The notes: a model not told the origin generated them from the letters alone. A stretch of 64,000 bases of DNA from Nipponacmea schrenckii (GCA_030562195.1 JAUJPP010000003.1:13113398-13177397), one strand, 5' to 3'; positions 25,471-39,288 are shown, numbered from the stretch's first letter. Numbers and translations are program-made.

Positions 25471-27963
25471 TTAATTTTGTTTTTTAGTAGCATCATCATA
25501 ACTGGGAGGTGCCTGACTAAAACCATTCTGTTGTTGTGGTAAATAAGCATTATGGGGATTAGAAGGATTATAATAGGCGCTGGCAGCAGCTTCCCTCTCT
25601 TTAGCATTATTACCTACAATACATAAAAAGAGAATTACACAAGATTACATGTCTAGAACTGATCATAAATGAAAATCCTATTGATAACAATCTTGTGTTA
25701 TCCCACTTGCTTTACCAGTGAAGTCAATTGTGTTTGCTCATCATTTTGTTCTTAAATTACTCAAACTGACTCAAGACAAGAAGAGACTTTGAAATTACCT
25801 GTGGCATTGCCAGCAGCATATGGAGGAGGATAAACAGCTGCATTAGGATCCACACCAGGATAAGGTGGTGGTGCATCATAAGTATAAACATACTCCGCTG
25901 TTAAGAAAATACAAAAAGACTGATAAAATCGAAATTTGATATCAAATGATTCAAACAAATCAATTTGTAAAGGTTTGGAATATCTCCTTTCTTGTCAAAA
26001 GAAATCTAAATCAGGACATGCTCTTTTAAGTATTTTTTATTATCATGATTGAAAGCCTCATGAAAAAGAAATGAATATTCTAAAACATAAATGTTTGCCT
26101 TTTATGCAAATGTGAAAAACATACGTGGTGGAGCTGTAGGGAATGTTTGATAAGGAACCCAATCATAATATTGTGTATGTGGTGCCTCATAAGCTGGTGG
26201 TGGTGCCTGGTATATTGGTCCTGTAGGAGGCGAATAAGGTGGTGGCTGAACTGGTCGATTTCTTGATGCTGAAAACAACAAGTTTATATTAATGGGATCA
26301 TACAACAAAAAAAGATTAAAGAACAGATCAGAAATTTCTATGAGATGTGATCAGACAACCAATCATTGAAAGCAAGACTTGATATATCACAACCAGTATA
26401 TCTCTGTTCTATTTCTGATCAAATAAAATCTCATTACAAGCTGTAGCAGACTACCTAACCCAAGCACCTCATATCCAAAGAACAACATCAATTGTCAAAT
26501 TTATTATTCATAAATGATACCTACCTAATTTAGCAGCCGTCAACATACACTGACCAAATTCAATAGCTCCACCATGATTAAAATACATCTTAAACTTTGC
26601 TTCTCCATTCCAGTTACCTGAAAAATAAATTCATTAGCCATCAAAATCATGAAAAGTTAAAGCCTTAAAGCTCCTCTAGGGCATTCACAAGGAAAAAAAT
26701 ATTTCTATTACTATGGTCTACTTAATAACTATTTAACTTTTGTTCTTTTGTTATAAAAAAAAAATTTCACCTCCTTGCTCAGCAATTATTCTTCCTTGGA
26801 TGTAATTAGCTCCAAATATAGGTTGTTCTAATTCCACTTCACGTAAATTGAGGAATGGAAAACTAAATGATTGTAAAGCATCTTTTCCTTCGGTACTGGT
26901 AAATATCATCTAAAATAAATAATTATTAATATTTGAGCCCCATTTTAACTATTATAAATGGTTGGAAACAATGTTATGTTGATTTACTAACAAGGTTAAG
27001 ATGATTTTAAAATTTAGACTGTTATTACTTGCAAAGAATTTCGATTCCAAATCCAGTTACCTCATATTTCATTTTTTTCACAAATGTTCCAAGAATGCAA
27101 TAATAATCCTAATAAAAAATACAAGTAATAAAAAAAACTTACTCTATGCGTAGTAAGATAAATTCTACCTTTCTTCTTGCCTTTAAAATGAGGTATATTT
27201 GGTCCTTCAAATGTCATCTCAATAGCATTGTAGAAAATGAGAATCCTGAAGAAGAAATTTTAGGCATCTATATAACTAATAATTATCAACAAGTCCAAAA
27301 TTTACTCAAATATATTTATATAATCAACAAAATGTAAAACAACAAATCATCATCTAGGCTAAATAGAATCTCTGAGGATTTGCTGTTAGATGGTGGCATT
27401 GCTGGTAGATTAACACATTATTTGAGGTCTTGTAACTTTATGGCAGCAGAACAAAAGTTATATTTTAACTTTTATGGTTCTACTAAATCTAATATTAAAA
27501 AGTAAAAAAAGGATAAATCTACAAAAAAAAAATTTCCACACTGTGTCAGTGCCATATTGTTTGTTATTATTGTTAATGATGTTGAATACAAACAATTAAA
27601 GTGTAATGAATTAAGTGTCGTCCGTGGCCAGAGACAGACGAGGGCATAGGCTGCCTTTGTGCATTCTTGAGCTATGGGTAACAGCTACTGTCTGTGCAAA
27701 TTCTGACCAATCCTGAAATGCTTTTACACAAGTTGTTACTTTCTCTTTTATTTTTTAATCACATTAATCTCAATTATTATTTTTTTTTTCGCACATGCCA
27801 AGTGTGTAAGACTGTTATTCCATACTGCCTATCTACTAATCTAGGCCTGGTCTACAGTAGTTCAGACGTGGTGAATTGAAACAATTTCACAAAACGAACG
27901 TTACCTTTCACCTGAATATATCACAACCCCATTATTTTGGGCATGAGCTGTGTTTAAGGACAT
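25471..27963 (-). CDS. WBP2: WW domain-binding protein 2
   Basis: Seven exons: 27963..27905, 27245..27143, 26909..26771, 26617..26525, 26268..26125, 25897..25799, 25613..25471 (TAA). 780 nt, 259 aa (human WBP2 is 261). Residues ~10-115 form the GRAM/PH-like domain, with FKGKKKGRIYLTTHRMIF, LEQPIFGANYIQG and GGAIEFGQ. The C-terminal half is Pro/Tyr-rich with five PPxY motifs (PPPY 140, PPAY 155, PPPY 189, PPPY 203, PPSY 248) and the conserved ASAYYNPSNPHN block. Family knowledge: the PPxY motifs bind WW domains of YAP/TAZ, NEDD4-family ligases and others, and WBP2 serves as a transcriptional co-activator and adaptor. Start: MSLNTAHA is the only ATG in the open first exon and aligns with the vertebrate N-terminus. 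Confidence 0.96.
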
Positions 27964-30900
27964 CTTTTATTCTCAGGGCACAGCACTTCAATATTGTCGT
28001 CCTGAAATTTGTTAGGTAATATTTATATTAATTCAACTGACTAATTTCGCAATTTCTGGAACAATTTCCGTCAACAAAAAATGACGTCAATTAAAATACA
28101 AAGTAGCATGTAAAATTAAGAAATGGATTATTAAGCGTGTCACTTCGTCCTCAATCGATTTCGTACATTCATTTTAAGTTCATCTATTCATTTTCGCCCA
28201 GCGATCCTAAAAGGGACCACAGTTAGATCCTCCGATTTTTCGGAGAGACAAGTGACTTATCCACAGGGGAAATACGGTTTGTGATTTTGAGATTTGGACT
28301 CTATACGAAAACGGATGATTGCATTTTTATACATCAAGAAATAGTCAAAATTATTAATCGTTGAAACATTGATTTCAAGGATCAAATCGGTGTCGCATGG
28401 AATGATGCGAGTCAAAAATAACGCTTTATTTGTGATCCTATATGCTCAAGATTTTTTATGAAATGCGAAAAGAATAGTATAAAAGTTTTTTATATACGCT
28501 TTACTTCATGAGAAGCAAATCACTGCCATTTGACCACTGAGGTAGTCTGATAAACAAAATTGTAGTATTCAGTTCACGACCGACACAATCATTCAATGGA
28601 CTTACGTCGACCAATACAAATCTTTGTAGTATTCTAGCACATTTAGTAAGATAAAGCAGCACGTAAATGTCTCAAGCAAAAAATGAAGAACTACGGACTG
28701 TTCAGTTTTGAAATAGCTATAATACCATTGAATCATACTATGATTCAATGGTTTTGCTATTTCAAAACTGATACTATTAGTATCATTATTGCATTCATTA
28801 TTCAAAATCATTTGCTACGATGATCTGGAATCTACACAACGAAACATACGAAATTTCCAAATTTTATGAAATAAGAATGAAAATTTTAATTGATTAAGCA
28901 AAGCTGAATAACATAATTATTAATTTTTATTTCGTAATATAATTGTATATAAACCGTGACTCTGGATAAAGAAAATATGTATGACTATTTGTAACGTATT
29001 GGGGATGATGTTTAAGAAAATTGTGGAAATGGTTTGAATGGTCTTAAGTTTGATAGGACACTGGGTTTATTCGACCTTATGTCAGGTTGATATACCACCA
29101 ACAGCCCAGCCGACAATTGAAAATTGTGCTAAAAGAGATATTGCCAAGTTGCCACATAGATTTTCATATATATATATATAATCATGGCACGCTAATAATT
29201 TATAATATTACCAGAAATAGTAAGCACAATGTACTTATGTGTTATATTATTTTTTTATAGTTGGGTGTGGATGATTTCATTTCTGTTATTGTATCTATAA
29301 AGATAAAATTTGTTATTTTAGATATTTTTAATTGGGTTAGCAATGAATATAAACACACTTCTACCTCCACGGGAATATCTTTATTTAAATAAATAAACCT
29401 AAATTGTAAATATTATTATGACTTTTTAAGATTTCTAGTCCAATAGGTGCCAAGTTAAAGATAAAAATAGCCAAGACAGTAGATGAAAATAACAGACGCG
29501 TTAATTACGCCTACAGTTCAAGTCTATTAGTATTATTATTGATGACAGGCAATAGAAACTTCCAAAGGAATAGCAGGAAATACCAAATACCTGTTATATA
29601 TAATTTGTACACCTTTACTCACTGACTGAAGCTGTACTACATTAACACTGAGAGAGAAATACGATATAAACAGGTATGTTATTTACTCAATTCTCTATAG
29701 AATCTTACAATTCATAGCTACATCTTTTACCCTGTATTAGACATTGCTATATTGTCGATTATTTCCAGGATTATGCTACGTAAAGATGCTGCAATCACGT
29801 GGGTGTCATTTATTTACAACAGCACATCACAGTCGGCTACAGTTTACACCAAGACACCCTGGAAATCGTTTATTGTTCGATATTTGAGTGTTATTGTTGA
29901 AGCCTTTAAAGTTCTTATTATTCTGGAATTTCTGTATTGACACCAACAGGATTTTACTTCGTTTTATTATATCTATTTTATTAATATTTTCGATTTTGGT
30001 TCAGTTTAGTGAACATAAAGTTATAGTTCAGGATTCTAAGCCAAAAAAAATCAGAAAGCAGGCCTGTGAACGCAATAATTGTACCATATCATTTCTAATG
30101 TATCAAATTGCTTGCCTTGGGTACAATATCATTATGTGTTAACCTTATTATAACTCGCCACATTTTTCGGTCGGAATAATTTCAAGCTAAGGCCTATGAT
30201 ATATCTATATTTATCAACTTTAGCAACACAAATAACGCCTTATCCTTATACCAAGCCAAACCAATCTAAAGCAGTAACATTCCAGCTTAGCTTTCATTCA
30301 GCGATATGCGACCCTGTCTTGGGTTTTCGATACTGTTCAACCAAGAAACACTTAGAAGCTAATCCACTTTATATTCTTTGAAAGGAGAACTGGGACAGTT
30401 AATCTTGTACGAACATTTCAATTCGACCAATTATTCTACTAAAAATGGGACGATTTCCAAAACATTATCAGATTATACCTTTTGTCGCCATCTACAGAGC
30501 CAAAATACCTCTGATTATGAAACGATTTTATAAAGAACTCCAGGACCAATTCCCTATTATCTATACCAAAAGTTTGGTGACTGTACAAAAGGAGTAAAAT
30601 CTGAGTAATGTTCTTGTACATGGTTGATTAGATATCCTTTGTTTGTCTCCCTGAAGAAATCGCTTTGCATTTTTTATCATTGTTTTATCTCCAGAAACAG
30701 ATAATTTCTTATCAAAATGAAGTACACTGAAATTCATAGCATAGTCTCTAATTATGACCCATGAGTATCTCAACACCCTAAACATCGTCATATCGGAGCC
30801 CTTCCAAAAGATGATTTCTACTACATTTGAATATCCAACCATCTTAAACATTTGACCATATTCTCAATTGATTATATCCAAAAGCTATTCATTTCCCTCC

Positions 30901-32050
30901 AGACTTTGACTAGGGATCTGAAGTAAGGAATGTAGATCACGTGGAAGTACAGCGGCAGGTCCAATATGTATACAATAACAATAAGCAAAATTTAACTTAC
31001 AATATTTTTCTGCTCCCAAATCGATTTATGAAGACGGGCAATATCATGCAATGAGAAAAGAAGGTCATTTCTATAAGGATAGCACCAGTTTCTTATTCTT
31101 GTTCGAATTCCAAATTTCAGTAAATAAAGACACTAATAGTTATACACGTATAACATTTATGTTCCTTATTTCAAGTCTATCCATATAGGAGTCTTTTTAG
31201 TAGGCTGAGTACATTGATCTTGCATCTTAGCATTTGGGTCGCATACAGTAGGTTTTCTATATCATTAAACCACTGATTTCAGCTCATCCCCAAATTGCGG
31301 CTTAAAACAAAGGGTATGTTGAGGCTTGATCTTTTACACACTGTTTTCGTTCATACAGGACCTAACTCTAATCAAGGCCAAAAATATAGAGTTAAAATCT
31401 CTATATTTAGTGTTTTAAACGAGTGACTTTTAAAACTTGGTTTCTGTACCATGTTCAGGATGTATTATGTTTTTAAAAAAAACCTTATTAAATATTGACA
31501 TTTTTGCCTTAGGACTACAGTTTCACAATCTGCAATAATATTAGCAACCTTTATTCGTCCCTCTAATCCCAATACCATGAATCTATTTTTTCCCTTTATC
31601 CTAACTAAACACCGAGTGTGAATTCTTTGTCTCGATGTATAAACCATTTGTAACATATCGCTGTAATGTAAATATTTAAAACATGTAAACTATGATTAAT
31701 GTTGTTATGTTTACAATTTGTAATAAATATAAGATAAATATTTTGTCGAGCCATAGCCAAAGATTGCTATCTTATCCCGAGTATTACAAATAATCTTCAA
31801 TATGTCTTCATGTTTCTGTGAATTATTTTTATATGGCATATTATTTAGTCCTAAGTATTACACATGTTATAGCTAAAACACGCACGATCTTACTTTGTTC
31901 AAATTCTTGACACCTTACGCCTCTTCCCTTGATATATCTTTAATTCTTAGGTAGGTTAACTTGATTTTGATAATCTGTGTTAAAAGTTTTCGGTACATAA
32001 TAATGTTAGAATCAGAGAGTCTCCACCGAGTCCAAATATAGTTTCTAACC
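27964..32050. other. Intergenic DNA; no supported gene
   Basis: Contains a strong palindrome at 28703-28770 (listed separately). Several short open frames lie on both strands at 29752-30851 and 31465-31656; none has a recognised domain or good splice sites. Plus-strand fragments in 30400-30860 read as protein-like across shifting frames, so a decayed single-exon gene is possible but cannot be named. Confidence 0.4.
28703..28770. repeat. 68-bp near-perfect palindrome
   Basis: Arms CAGTTTTGAAATAGC and CCATTGAATCATA reappear as exact reverse complements, with a small unequal bulge (TATAATA against TTTT) and almost no loop. A second short inverted repeat, TGATACTATTAGTATCA, follows at 28769. It could be a minimal foldback element; the tiny loop argues against an ordinary microRNA precursor. 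Confidence 0.75.
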
Positions 32051-32557
32051 ATTATGTGTAGTGTTCCAAAATTTGTGGAATTTTCAAATGAGGGAAATTT
32101 TCCAGGAAACTTTCAGGAATTAGGGAAATATTAGGAAAAATTTGAAATTTTAAGAAGTTCGCATTTGTCTCTTTTTGTATAAAACAAAACAATTGTGATT
32201 TATAAAGTCTTTACATATAGTACACATTAAAGGTCTACGAGGTGACATATTGTTTGAATGTTGGCAAAATGAAATGCAAAACACAAAATAAAGCTTTTTT
32301 TGTCATATCCATTGCTTTGAACAGTTTTACCGTAAAAAGTTAATTCTAACTTCATTCACATTCATAAATGAATCTACCATAATCATTGCTTCTATAGTTT
32401 ACTTAATATATGATGATTATAATATAGTCATAAACTTAAAGATTTAAATGGTTACTAAAATAATGTCTTGCTCGATTTCTTTCAAAACACATCGCATTTA
32501 TGTACTGGTGAGGCATTATGCTAAAAATGGTGTAAAATTAAATTAAACATAGGCACG

Positions 32558-32974
32558 CAAAGCGTGCAGATACGCCCTCCTCAGGCTTATCAGCTAAGTC
32601 GGACACTGTATTTCTGCTAAAAATTATGCGATCATCACCAAAATCAATACAGTGCCATAAACTCACATACCAAAAATTATTAAAGTCCAATCAAAACTGT
32701 AGTCTGTAGAGTGAGCACAAGCAAAGTTACTCGCATTTTTCCGAAATCGCGCTAAGTCGGACACTGTATCTCCGCTAAAAATTATCCGATCATCACCAAA
32801 ATCAATACAGTTCCTCTTTGTGATGCCATGAACTCAAATACCAAAAACTATTAAAATCCAATCAAAACTGTAGTCTGTAGAGTGAGCACAAGCAAATGTG
32901 AACAGACGACAGACAGACAGACAGAAAGTTGATCACAATATACGCCCTACATTTCATGTGAGGGCGTATAAAAA
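32558..32974 (+). mobile_element. Short satellite-type element nested in the hAT-like element
   Basis: Two ~158-bp direct units, each with TAAGTCGGACACTGTAT and AACTGTAGTCTGTAGAGTG, start near 32596 and 32754. They are followed by a GACAGACAGACAG run. The ends are ATACGCCCTC and GAGGGCGTATAAAAAT, variants of the termini of the POLR3D and YARS2 intron insertions. Confidence 0.65.
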
Positions 32975-33244
32975 TGAATAGTGATAAAAACTAAAGCAAT
33001 TTAACACAATCACGTTGAAAAACAAAATTGGTACCTCCAATGTGGTAAATAAACTTAAATATTACAAAAATCAAACTGTAGCCAATAAAGTTTAGAATAA
33101 TTAAACATAGATCAACATAAGTAGACTGTGAGATTCTGACATCGGCTTCTGACATCAGCAGAAAAAAAACCTCATATTTCATAATTTGTGTAAATCAAAA
33201 TGTATTCTTTTAAAATCAAATTTTGTCGAATAACTTTTATAATT

Positions 33245-33268
33245 AAAAAAAAAAAAAAAAAAAAAAAA
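33245..33268. repeat. Poly(A) tract
   Basis: A run of more than 20 consecutive A residues inside the hAT-like element. Confidence 0.8.
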
Positions 33269-33539
33269 TTAAAATTTCCAAAATTTCCCAGGCCTTGAAA
33301 GTTTCCGAAACTTACCAGGTAAATTCCAAAATGACCGGAAAGTTTCCCAGCCTTTGAAACACTATTTATGTGACATTGTCCTGGAATGATCAGAACGTTT
33401 TACCCAAGAGACCAAGTGGAAAGACAAATTTCTCTTCCTAAATAATATTATGTCTATTGCTAGATAATTAGAAATTCTTAATTTAATAATTAATGCGGAT
33501 AGGATTATGTTCGAAATAACCATTTTAATATCGTTTCAG

Positions 33540-33793
33540 AAATGGAGGGAGAGGCAGAGAAACCACCCGAACACAAGGAAACCACAGTTTCACCATCGAG
33601 TCCACCAACATCATCACATTTCAGTCCACTACCTCAACTATCACAGCTACAGCCAGACTGGAACATCCATTTTGTTGATAAAGAAATGGTTGCACTTCAA
33701 AAAAAGAAGTTGAAATTACAGATTGAGAATTTGAAATTACAGAACCGTAAATTGGAGATGGAGATATATTCTTTACAGTTGAAAGAGGGGTGA
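33540..33793 (+). CDS. Small coiled-coil exon or gene (83 aa)
   Basis: A good acceptor (ATCGTTTCAG) is followed two bases later by an ATG opening 83 codons to TGA. The N-terminal ~45 residues are Pro/Ser-rich. The C-terminal ~35 are a Lys/Leu/Glu heptad-like helix (KKKLKLQIENLKLQNRKLE). Such coils end many Myb/SANT-like (harbinger-derived) DNA-binding proteins, so this may be the last exon of one, but no SANT exon was found upstream. Otherwise it is a small protein with a spliced 5' UTR. I do not recognise it. Confidence 0.45.
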
Positions 33794-36014
33794 ATATTGT
33801 GAAGAAACTGGTAACAAAACGATGGACATTAGCTTTAGTATCAAATATTTATGCCGTATACTGTCTGTAATTTGTAATATAATGTTGTATAGTACCGTAG
33901 TTAATTTCAGTTGCGTACAACAAATCAAATCTTTCTGAGGTATTGACTAATCCGAGCTATTGACTAATCCTAAGTATGAATGTGTGTCTTACCACTGCAT
34001 AAAACACACACTGTTCATATGCATTAAAACAAAAGAAAAAAAGTCAAATCAACATTTAAGGCTGAACAGATTTGAGAAGAGAACATTTTTTTTATCGAGT
34101 TTATAGGTCTTATATCGTTAACAATATATGGCATCGTCGATGTTCCGTAAATTGAATTGAAAAATCAGCTTCAAAATATGTTTGATGGTCTGAACTGAAC
34201 TTTGCGTTGATAAATAACATAGCTTAACATTGTCAAGACAACCATTTTCCTAGGACAATATCAAACCAATGTTTTAAGTTGGAAATTTCATCAAGAGGAA
34301 GATGTTTACAATGAGTACGGATGCAGTATGAACATATTTATGCAAGAATGTAAAACAGCCAGGTGCATTGAATAGCAGCTGTTCTATTCCCATTAATAAT
34401 TCAACAAAACATCATAGCTTGATAATCCTAATTTTTTGACAACCTTTTCATTTTAAATATGGCAACAAAACAGAAACATTAATTTACAATACACACTTAA
34501 TGAATATATAATTTTTCCTGTTTAGTTACCATAGTTAGTTACTAAATAAATATGAAAACAGTACAGACAAGTACCTCTTTACCATCTACTTATTGTTACT
34601 CATTGACACCATTGTTCATATATAATAACCGTTATAGGGTGGTATGTACAAAGATATAACCTAATCATTTTAGATTGCACTGGTGTAGAGAGAGAGGGGG
34701 GGGGGGTGTAATATCTTCACATCTTATATGACAAGATACTACCAAAATTTACAGACATTTAATGTATTCAATAGGCGAACAACAATCACAATAACATATG
34801 AAATAACATATAAATGAGGACTACTATGAAACTATGACAGAGTTAATTTGCTGACATACAAGTGGAAGCTTTGAAGTGCATTATTATCATTTAATGCAAA
34901 CATAAATTTTTCATGAATTACATATACACACAGAACTGCCTTTCAATGCATTATCTTAAATTTATGTGCAGATCTATTATAAAATATCACACACAACATA
35001 ATGAGAAGCAATAATAACAAAACAAAAATTAAGTACAGCCTAAAATTTTAATAAACTAAAGAACAAAAAATTGTAGTAACAATATCCATATATTAATATA
35101 TTCAGTGATTACTTACAAAAATAACACAGTTTAAAAATAGCTTTACAAACATAAATACTGTGTACATTTAAATATTATTTACAATAAGAATATGTAATAC
35201 AAACAAGTATAATTTATTCATTATTTATTGCAAATCTGGCAAGATTTTAGATTTAAAAATGTTTTGCAAGTTTAGGGATCATGAACTACAGTTTTGATTG
35301 TCAGCATATAATTGATTATATCATAAATATAACCATGCATGTAAAATTTAGATTACATGGCTGCTACAAAATTTCCCTTACTTATCATTGGAATGTAAAA
35401 ACTCATGGATGCTAGCAGTAAAAATTAAACAAAATTAGGATTGGTAATTCCTTGACTATTTAAATCTTGAGCCCTTCTCTGGTGTTGAAAAAAAATTGAA
35501 CAAAGTCCATGGTAAAATAACAAAATAAGTGACAGAGACAAAAAATATCACAATATTCATAACAACCGGTATTATACAATTATATAAATACTAATGCTTA
35601 AAATGTAATTAAAAAAGAGATTTTGATTTAATTAATTAGAACACTGATCAGTGCAGTTATCTAACAAGACTCTAAAATGTCTTGAGACTTCTCAGGGCCA
35701 TACAAAACTTAATACTAACAACATTTTCAGCTCGGTTTCAGCTTCTTGCAAAAGCTCATAAATCATTGACCTTTACATTATATTCTCTATCACTGCATGA
35801 TGGGTAATTATTTTCATATTGATATAATATATATTATTATTAAGAGGAAATAAAGCAAGAAAATTAGACAAGAGACCAGTATGGCAGTCAAGAATATCAA
35901 TAGGTTTACCTTTGTTTTACAGATGTTAAAAAAAATATTAAACAGACATTATTTTGAAACTTTGACACTGTTCAGTGTAAATCAAATAAATTATATCTGA
36001 ATATAAACTAAGAA
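33794..36014. other. AT-rich flank, probably including the 3' UTR of the PPxY membrane-protein gene
   Basis: No exon-like frames. It lies directly downstream (minus strand) of the stop codon at 36017..36015. A G-rich run follows an AG repeat near 34690. Nothing else seen. Confidence 0.45.
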
Positions 36015-37239
36015 CTATTCAGTTTCTTTATAAGGTGGTAATGGTCCAATGATATCATCATATTTAGGTGGTAATACCATGACAACTGCCTGATGTTCAG
36101 TGGATTGTTGAAGTGATTGGTGCATGTTATGGTTATTAAGAGTATTGTTGGTAACTACAGTATCATATGATGGTGGGGGATCACCTATACCAGCATTTGG
36201 TATCTGATCAGTTGATCTCGTATAAACCACTACAAATAAAGTCAATTAAAACTATCAATAAAACAGTTAACTGAATTGAAGAAAAGAATAGATACACTTT
36301 AAAACAGCATACATATCAAAGCCTTTTTTCTATACAAGGTAGCTATAGTGTTAGGCCTACAAGTTGCCTCTAAATAATACTAATATCTAGACATATCATA
36401 ACATGTTGGTCTACTATACTGTAAGCTCAGCTGTACACTTCAACGAACAAAAAGCACCACTTTTCTACTAGATGGTGGGAAAGGCTTAACAACCTACGAC
36501 CTTAAATTAGTTCATTGAAATTAATCTAGAATAATGAATATTAAAATTCTGATTACCTGAACATGTATGAAAACATGCTCCTTGCTGATGTGGAAATGGT
36601 GCATCATCATCGTTTCTAGATTTTCTAGATATACATAGTTTACACATTTTACCCAGTATTATAGTAGCCATAATAATAATACCACCACACACTGTAAAAA
36701 CAAAAAGTAATTCAATTTAAATTAAGTGCTGCATTCACCTTGAAGCAATTTCAATTTTTATTCACTTGATTGTGTATAACACTATGACAAAGTGATGCAT
36801 CTGTTTTAGAAGTACCCGGTAAAGAACTAGGAATATTCAGTATAGAAGCAAGTATTTCATCAATGCAGAGCTTTTCATTCACTACATATGCCACTAACTC
36901 AAAAAAAGGAAACAACCAGGAAAAAAATTGTTTCAATGTAGGTAATCACTAACCTATGCCCATAACACACAACATTATAGCTACTGAATTCTTCTCATGA
37001 ACAGCATCAGCTATAAATATGGAGCCCAGAAATAATAAGATCAGTCCAATAAAGGCTGTGACAATGAATCCTAACATCATTTGACGCCATAACCTACAAC
37101 CACCTTGTTTAGAACATTTCATAGATAAACATGGTCGCTGACAATCAACATAGTTTCTATATTGTGGTCTACGTCTGTTAGGAGCAGGCATTGGCTCAGC
37201 TGAAATGCAATCTTCACAATTCTGTCTATCTGTCTCCAT
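36015..37239 (-). CDS. Two-pass membrane protein with PPxY motifs (211 aa)
   Basis: Three coding exons: 37239..36954, 36691..36557, 36229..36015 (TAG); 636 nt, phases agree. The N-terminal ~50 residues are Cys-rich and basic (CEDC, RRRP, MKCSKQGGC). Two hydrophobic segments follow at about 54-77 and 86-109 with a short loop. After them come a basic Cys-containing juxtamembrane stretch and a cytosolic-type tail with PPSY (159-162), PPKY (194-197) and a final LPPY. Such motifs recruit NEDD4-family ubiquitin ligases, so an adaptor or self-regulating membrane protein is inferred. Start choice: the frame stays open to an ATG at 37302, but the added MSVLLIFIFFFSS is the translated polypyrimidine tract of an intron ending TTCTTTTCCAG at 37265. 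The METDRQNC start in the exon beginning at 37264 is therefore preferred, with an upstream 5'-UTR exon. Family not recognised. Confidence 0.82.
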
Positions 37240-37264
37240 CTTTGGCAATATTGTACAAGAGAAA

Positions 37265-39288
37265 CTGGAAAAGAAGAAAATAAATATGAGAAGCACACTC
37301 ATGATAATCCCTTCCTCTCAAGAAATGATCCACATGGAATCTCTAGTAATGACTTTTTGAAGGAACAGAATTGAACTGATAGAAATTAAAACCGTACTTT
37401 TGCATGTGTTCTTTTATCTTCAAATCAATTTTGTTTTCATTTAGGCTCAGATGATCGCTACCATCGAGAGGTGAAATTAAAAGAACACCAATCTCATTTC
37501 CACACCCTAAAACACTGTGTCAAAACCTGTATTTAAGAATTGTCACTTACTTCAAATGAAATGAATGGAGATTTACATCCCACTCTTCTATATATATATC
37601 ACATACGGTACTTAAAAAGCTTAAGAATTTCGTCTTTTCTTGAGGCCATGCCGTAAATGAAAGATACGATATCAGTACCAGTATATATTAAGAAATAAAA
37701 AGAAATTCCTAGTTTAAGGTATTATAAGGCAATTATGTCATTTTTCTTAATTTCTAGTAGCTGTTAACTCTGAAGACTATTTATATATATTCAAGACTCA
37801 AATCGACTGATGAAATAGCAAATCTCTCTGATGGTTGGCTACATTGAATTGATGTAAGGTTATAGTTAGATCTGAAGTTAACGGAACATACAATTTTAAT
37901 TTCTCAAACTTGTTAACATTAAAGTGGAATTGGAGTCATAACTATAGGGCATCAAAATCATTCTATAATTGTATAAATCCACAAAATCAAGTTGTTAAAT
38001 ATAAAACGTTTACTACACCCATCAAGGGATATTCAAATTACGAGACATAGAAATCTGTCAAAATTAAAAGGGGAAGTAACTCTAACAGTGTCCTTTGAAT
38101 GATTCTGAATAAATTCAACAATAATACTGACAAAATGTTCAACGAAATATTAATCATTGGGAATATTTTTTGTACATACAGGTAAATGATTGCCATAGTG
38201 CCCTTGTGCATGGATGGGACATTGCTTTTTCCTGTTTTAGCGTTGATTACCCAGAAACTTTTTTCTCAAACTGAACAGATTCATCTGTTGCTCCCTTTTT
38301 TTTCATACCGGTATTCTGTATCTGGTTTTATTGTCGTTTTTTGAAAAAAATTTAAGTGTGAGATAGATATTAAACACAAATATTAGCCGTAGGACAAGTG
38401 CAATCTAAGACCCAATATCCCTTTAAAGGCATAGGTGCAAATAAATAAATACATTTTAAAGGAATAATTGGTCTGATTAGCCTACTTAGATTAATTCATA
38501 GTCTTAATGAAAATGCACTCACCTGCAAATGCAAGTGCCAGGCAATGCCCTCTCTAAGTAACTCCTGATTTACATATCTAACACAGACTTCATTCAGATA
38601 TATTAATAGATATATAGTTATTTGCTTTGAAAGCACTGTAATAATATTAATAGTTTCAACAAATGTAGTTTTTGATTTATTCTTATATATCAATCAACAT
38701 CCATATTTAGACATTCGAGATGCTTATTCTGAGGCAGTTTTTGACATCTTGTCTTCGTGACGTGTGCATCAACGATTCCTTTTTGCCTTTAAATTCCAGC
38801 CAATTGTTCAACAAATTTGTTTGTTGCATTTTTTGTATTTCAAATAAAACAGAATTTAATGCTTATAATGACTTAATAAATTAATAAACGATAGACTTCA
38901 GTTAATGTTTGTTGAGCAAAACAGTCGAATACCAAATCTTGTTGCATGTAAATATGAGATTTGGAACTTCCAAGTCAAATCGACCAATTTATACAACGTA
39001 ACAAGTAATCATCATGTTCTGCATTGTACGTAATCAGACATGATTAGTGCAATATATATCCTATTTCTATTATAATCATGTAGTATTATTATTGATCATA
39101 CAAAGATACTATAGTCTGAGCAAAAGCAATATGTTTTTTTTAATTGGAAATATATGTACGTGAGATGGTAACAGGAAATTTAGTCAGCGAGAAAATAGTC
39201 ACATGATATTATGGCAACATTGTATGGACACAGGGTATTTTAGGTATTTTACCGCCCTTCTGTTTAATTTACCGCAAATATTAATTTT
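37265..39288. other. Upstream intron / intergenic DNA
   Basis: No coding exon supported. A fragment at about 38405-38428 (AAGACCCAATATCCCTTTAAA) matches the right end of the TTAAAGGG MITE family found near POLR3D. Confidence 0.4.

Larger units (their letters stand above)
32059..33364. mobile_element. hAT-like non-autonomous element (~1.3 kb)
   Basis: Termini TAGTGTTCCAAA and TTTGAAACACTA are inverted repeats with one mismatch. The flanking octamers ATTATGTG (32051-32058) and TTTATGTG (33365-33372) differ at one base and look like an aged 8-bp target duplication, as expected for hAT. Subterminal blocks rich in GGAAANTTTCC and GGAAACTTTC also mirror each other. No transposase ORF. A satellite-type element is nested inside. 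Confidence 0.65.

Noticed and set aside
28703..28770. microRNA precursor
   Set aside because: Loop is only a few bases and both arms pair almost fully; a foldback element fits better.
29752..31656. Possible decayed gene (several short frames on both strands)
   Set aside because: No motif, splice structure or consistent frame allowed a family call; kept only as a note on the intergenic stretch.
37240..37302. Signal peptide MSVLLIFIFFFSS on the PPxY membrane protein
   Set aside because: These bases are the polypyrimidine tract and AG of an intron acceptor; the hydrophobic run is translated intron.
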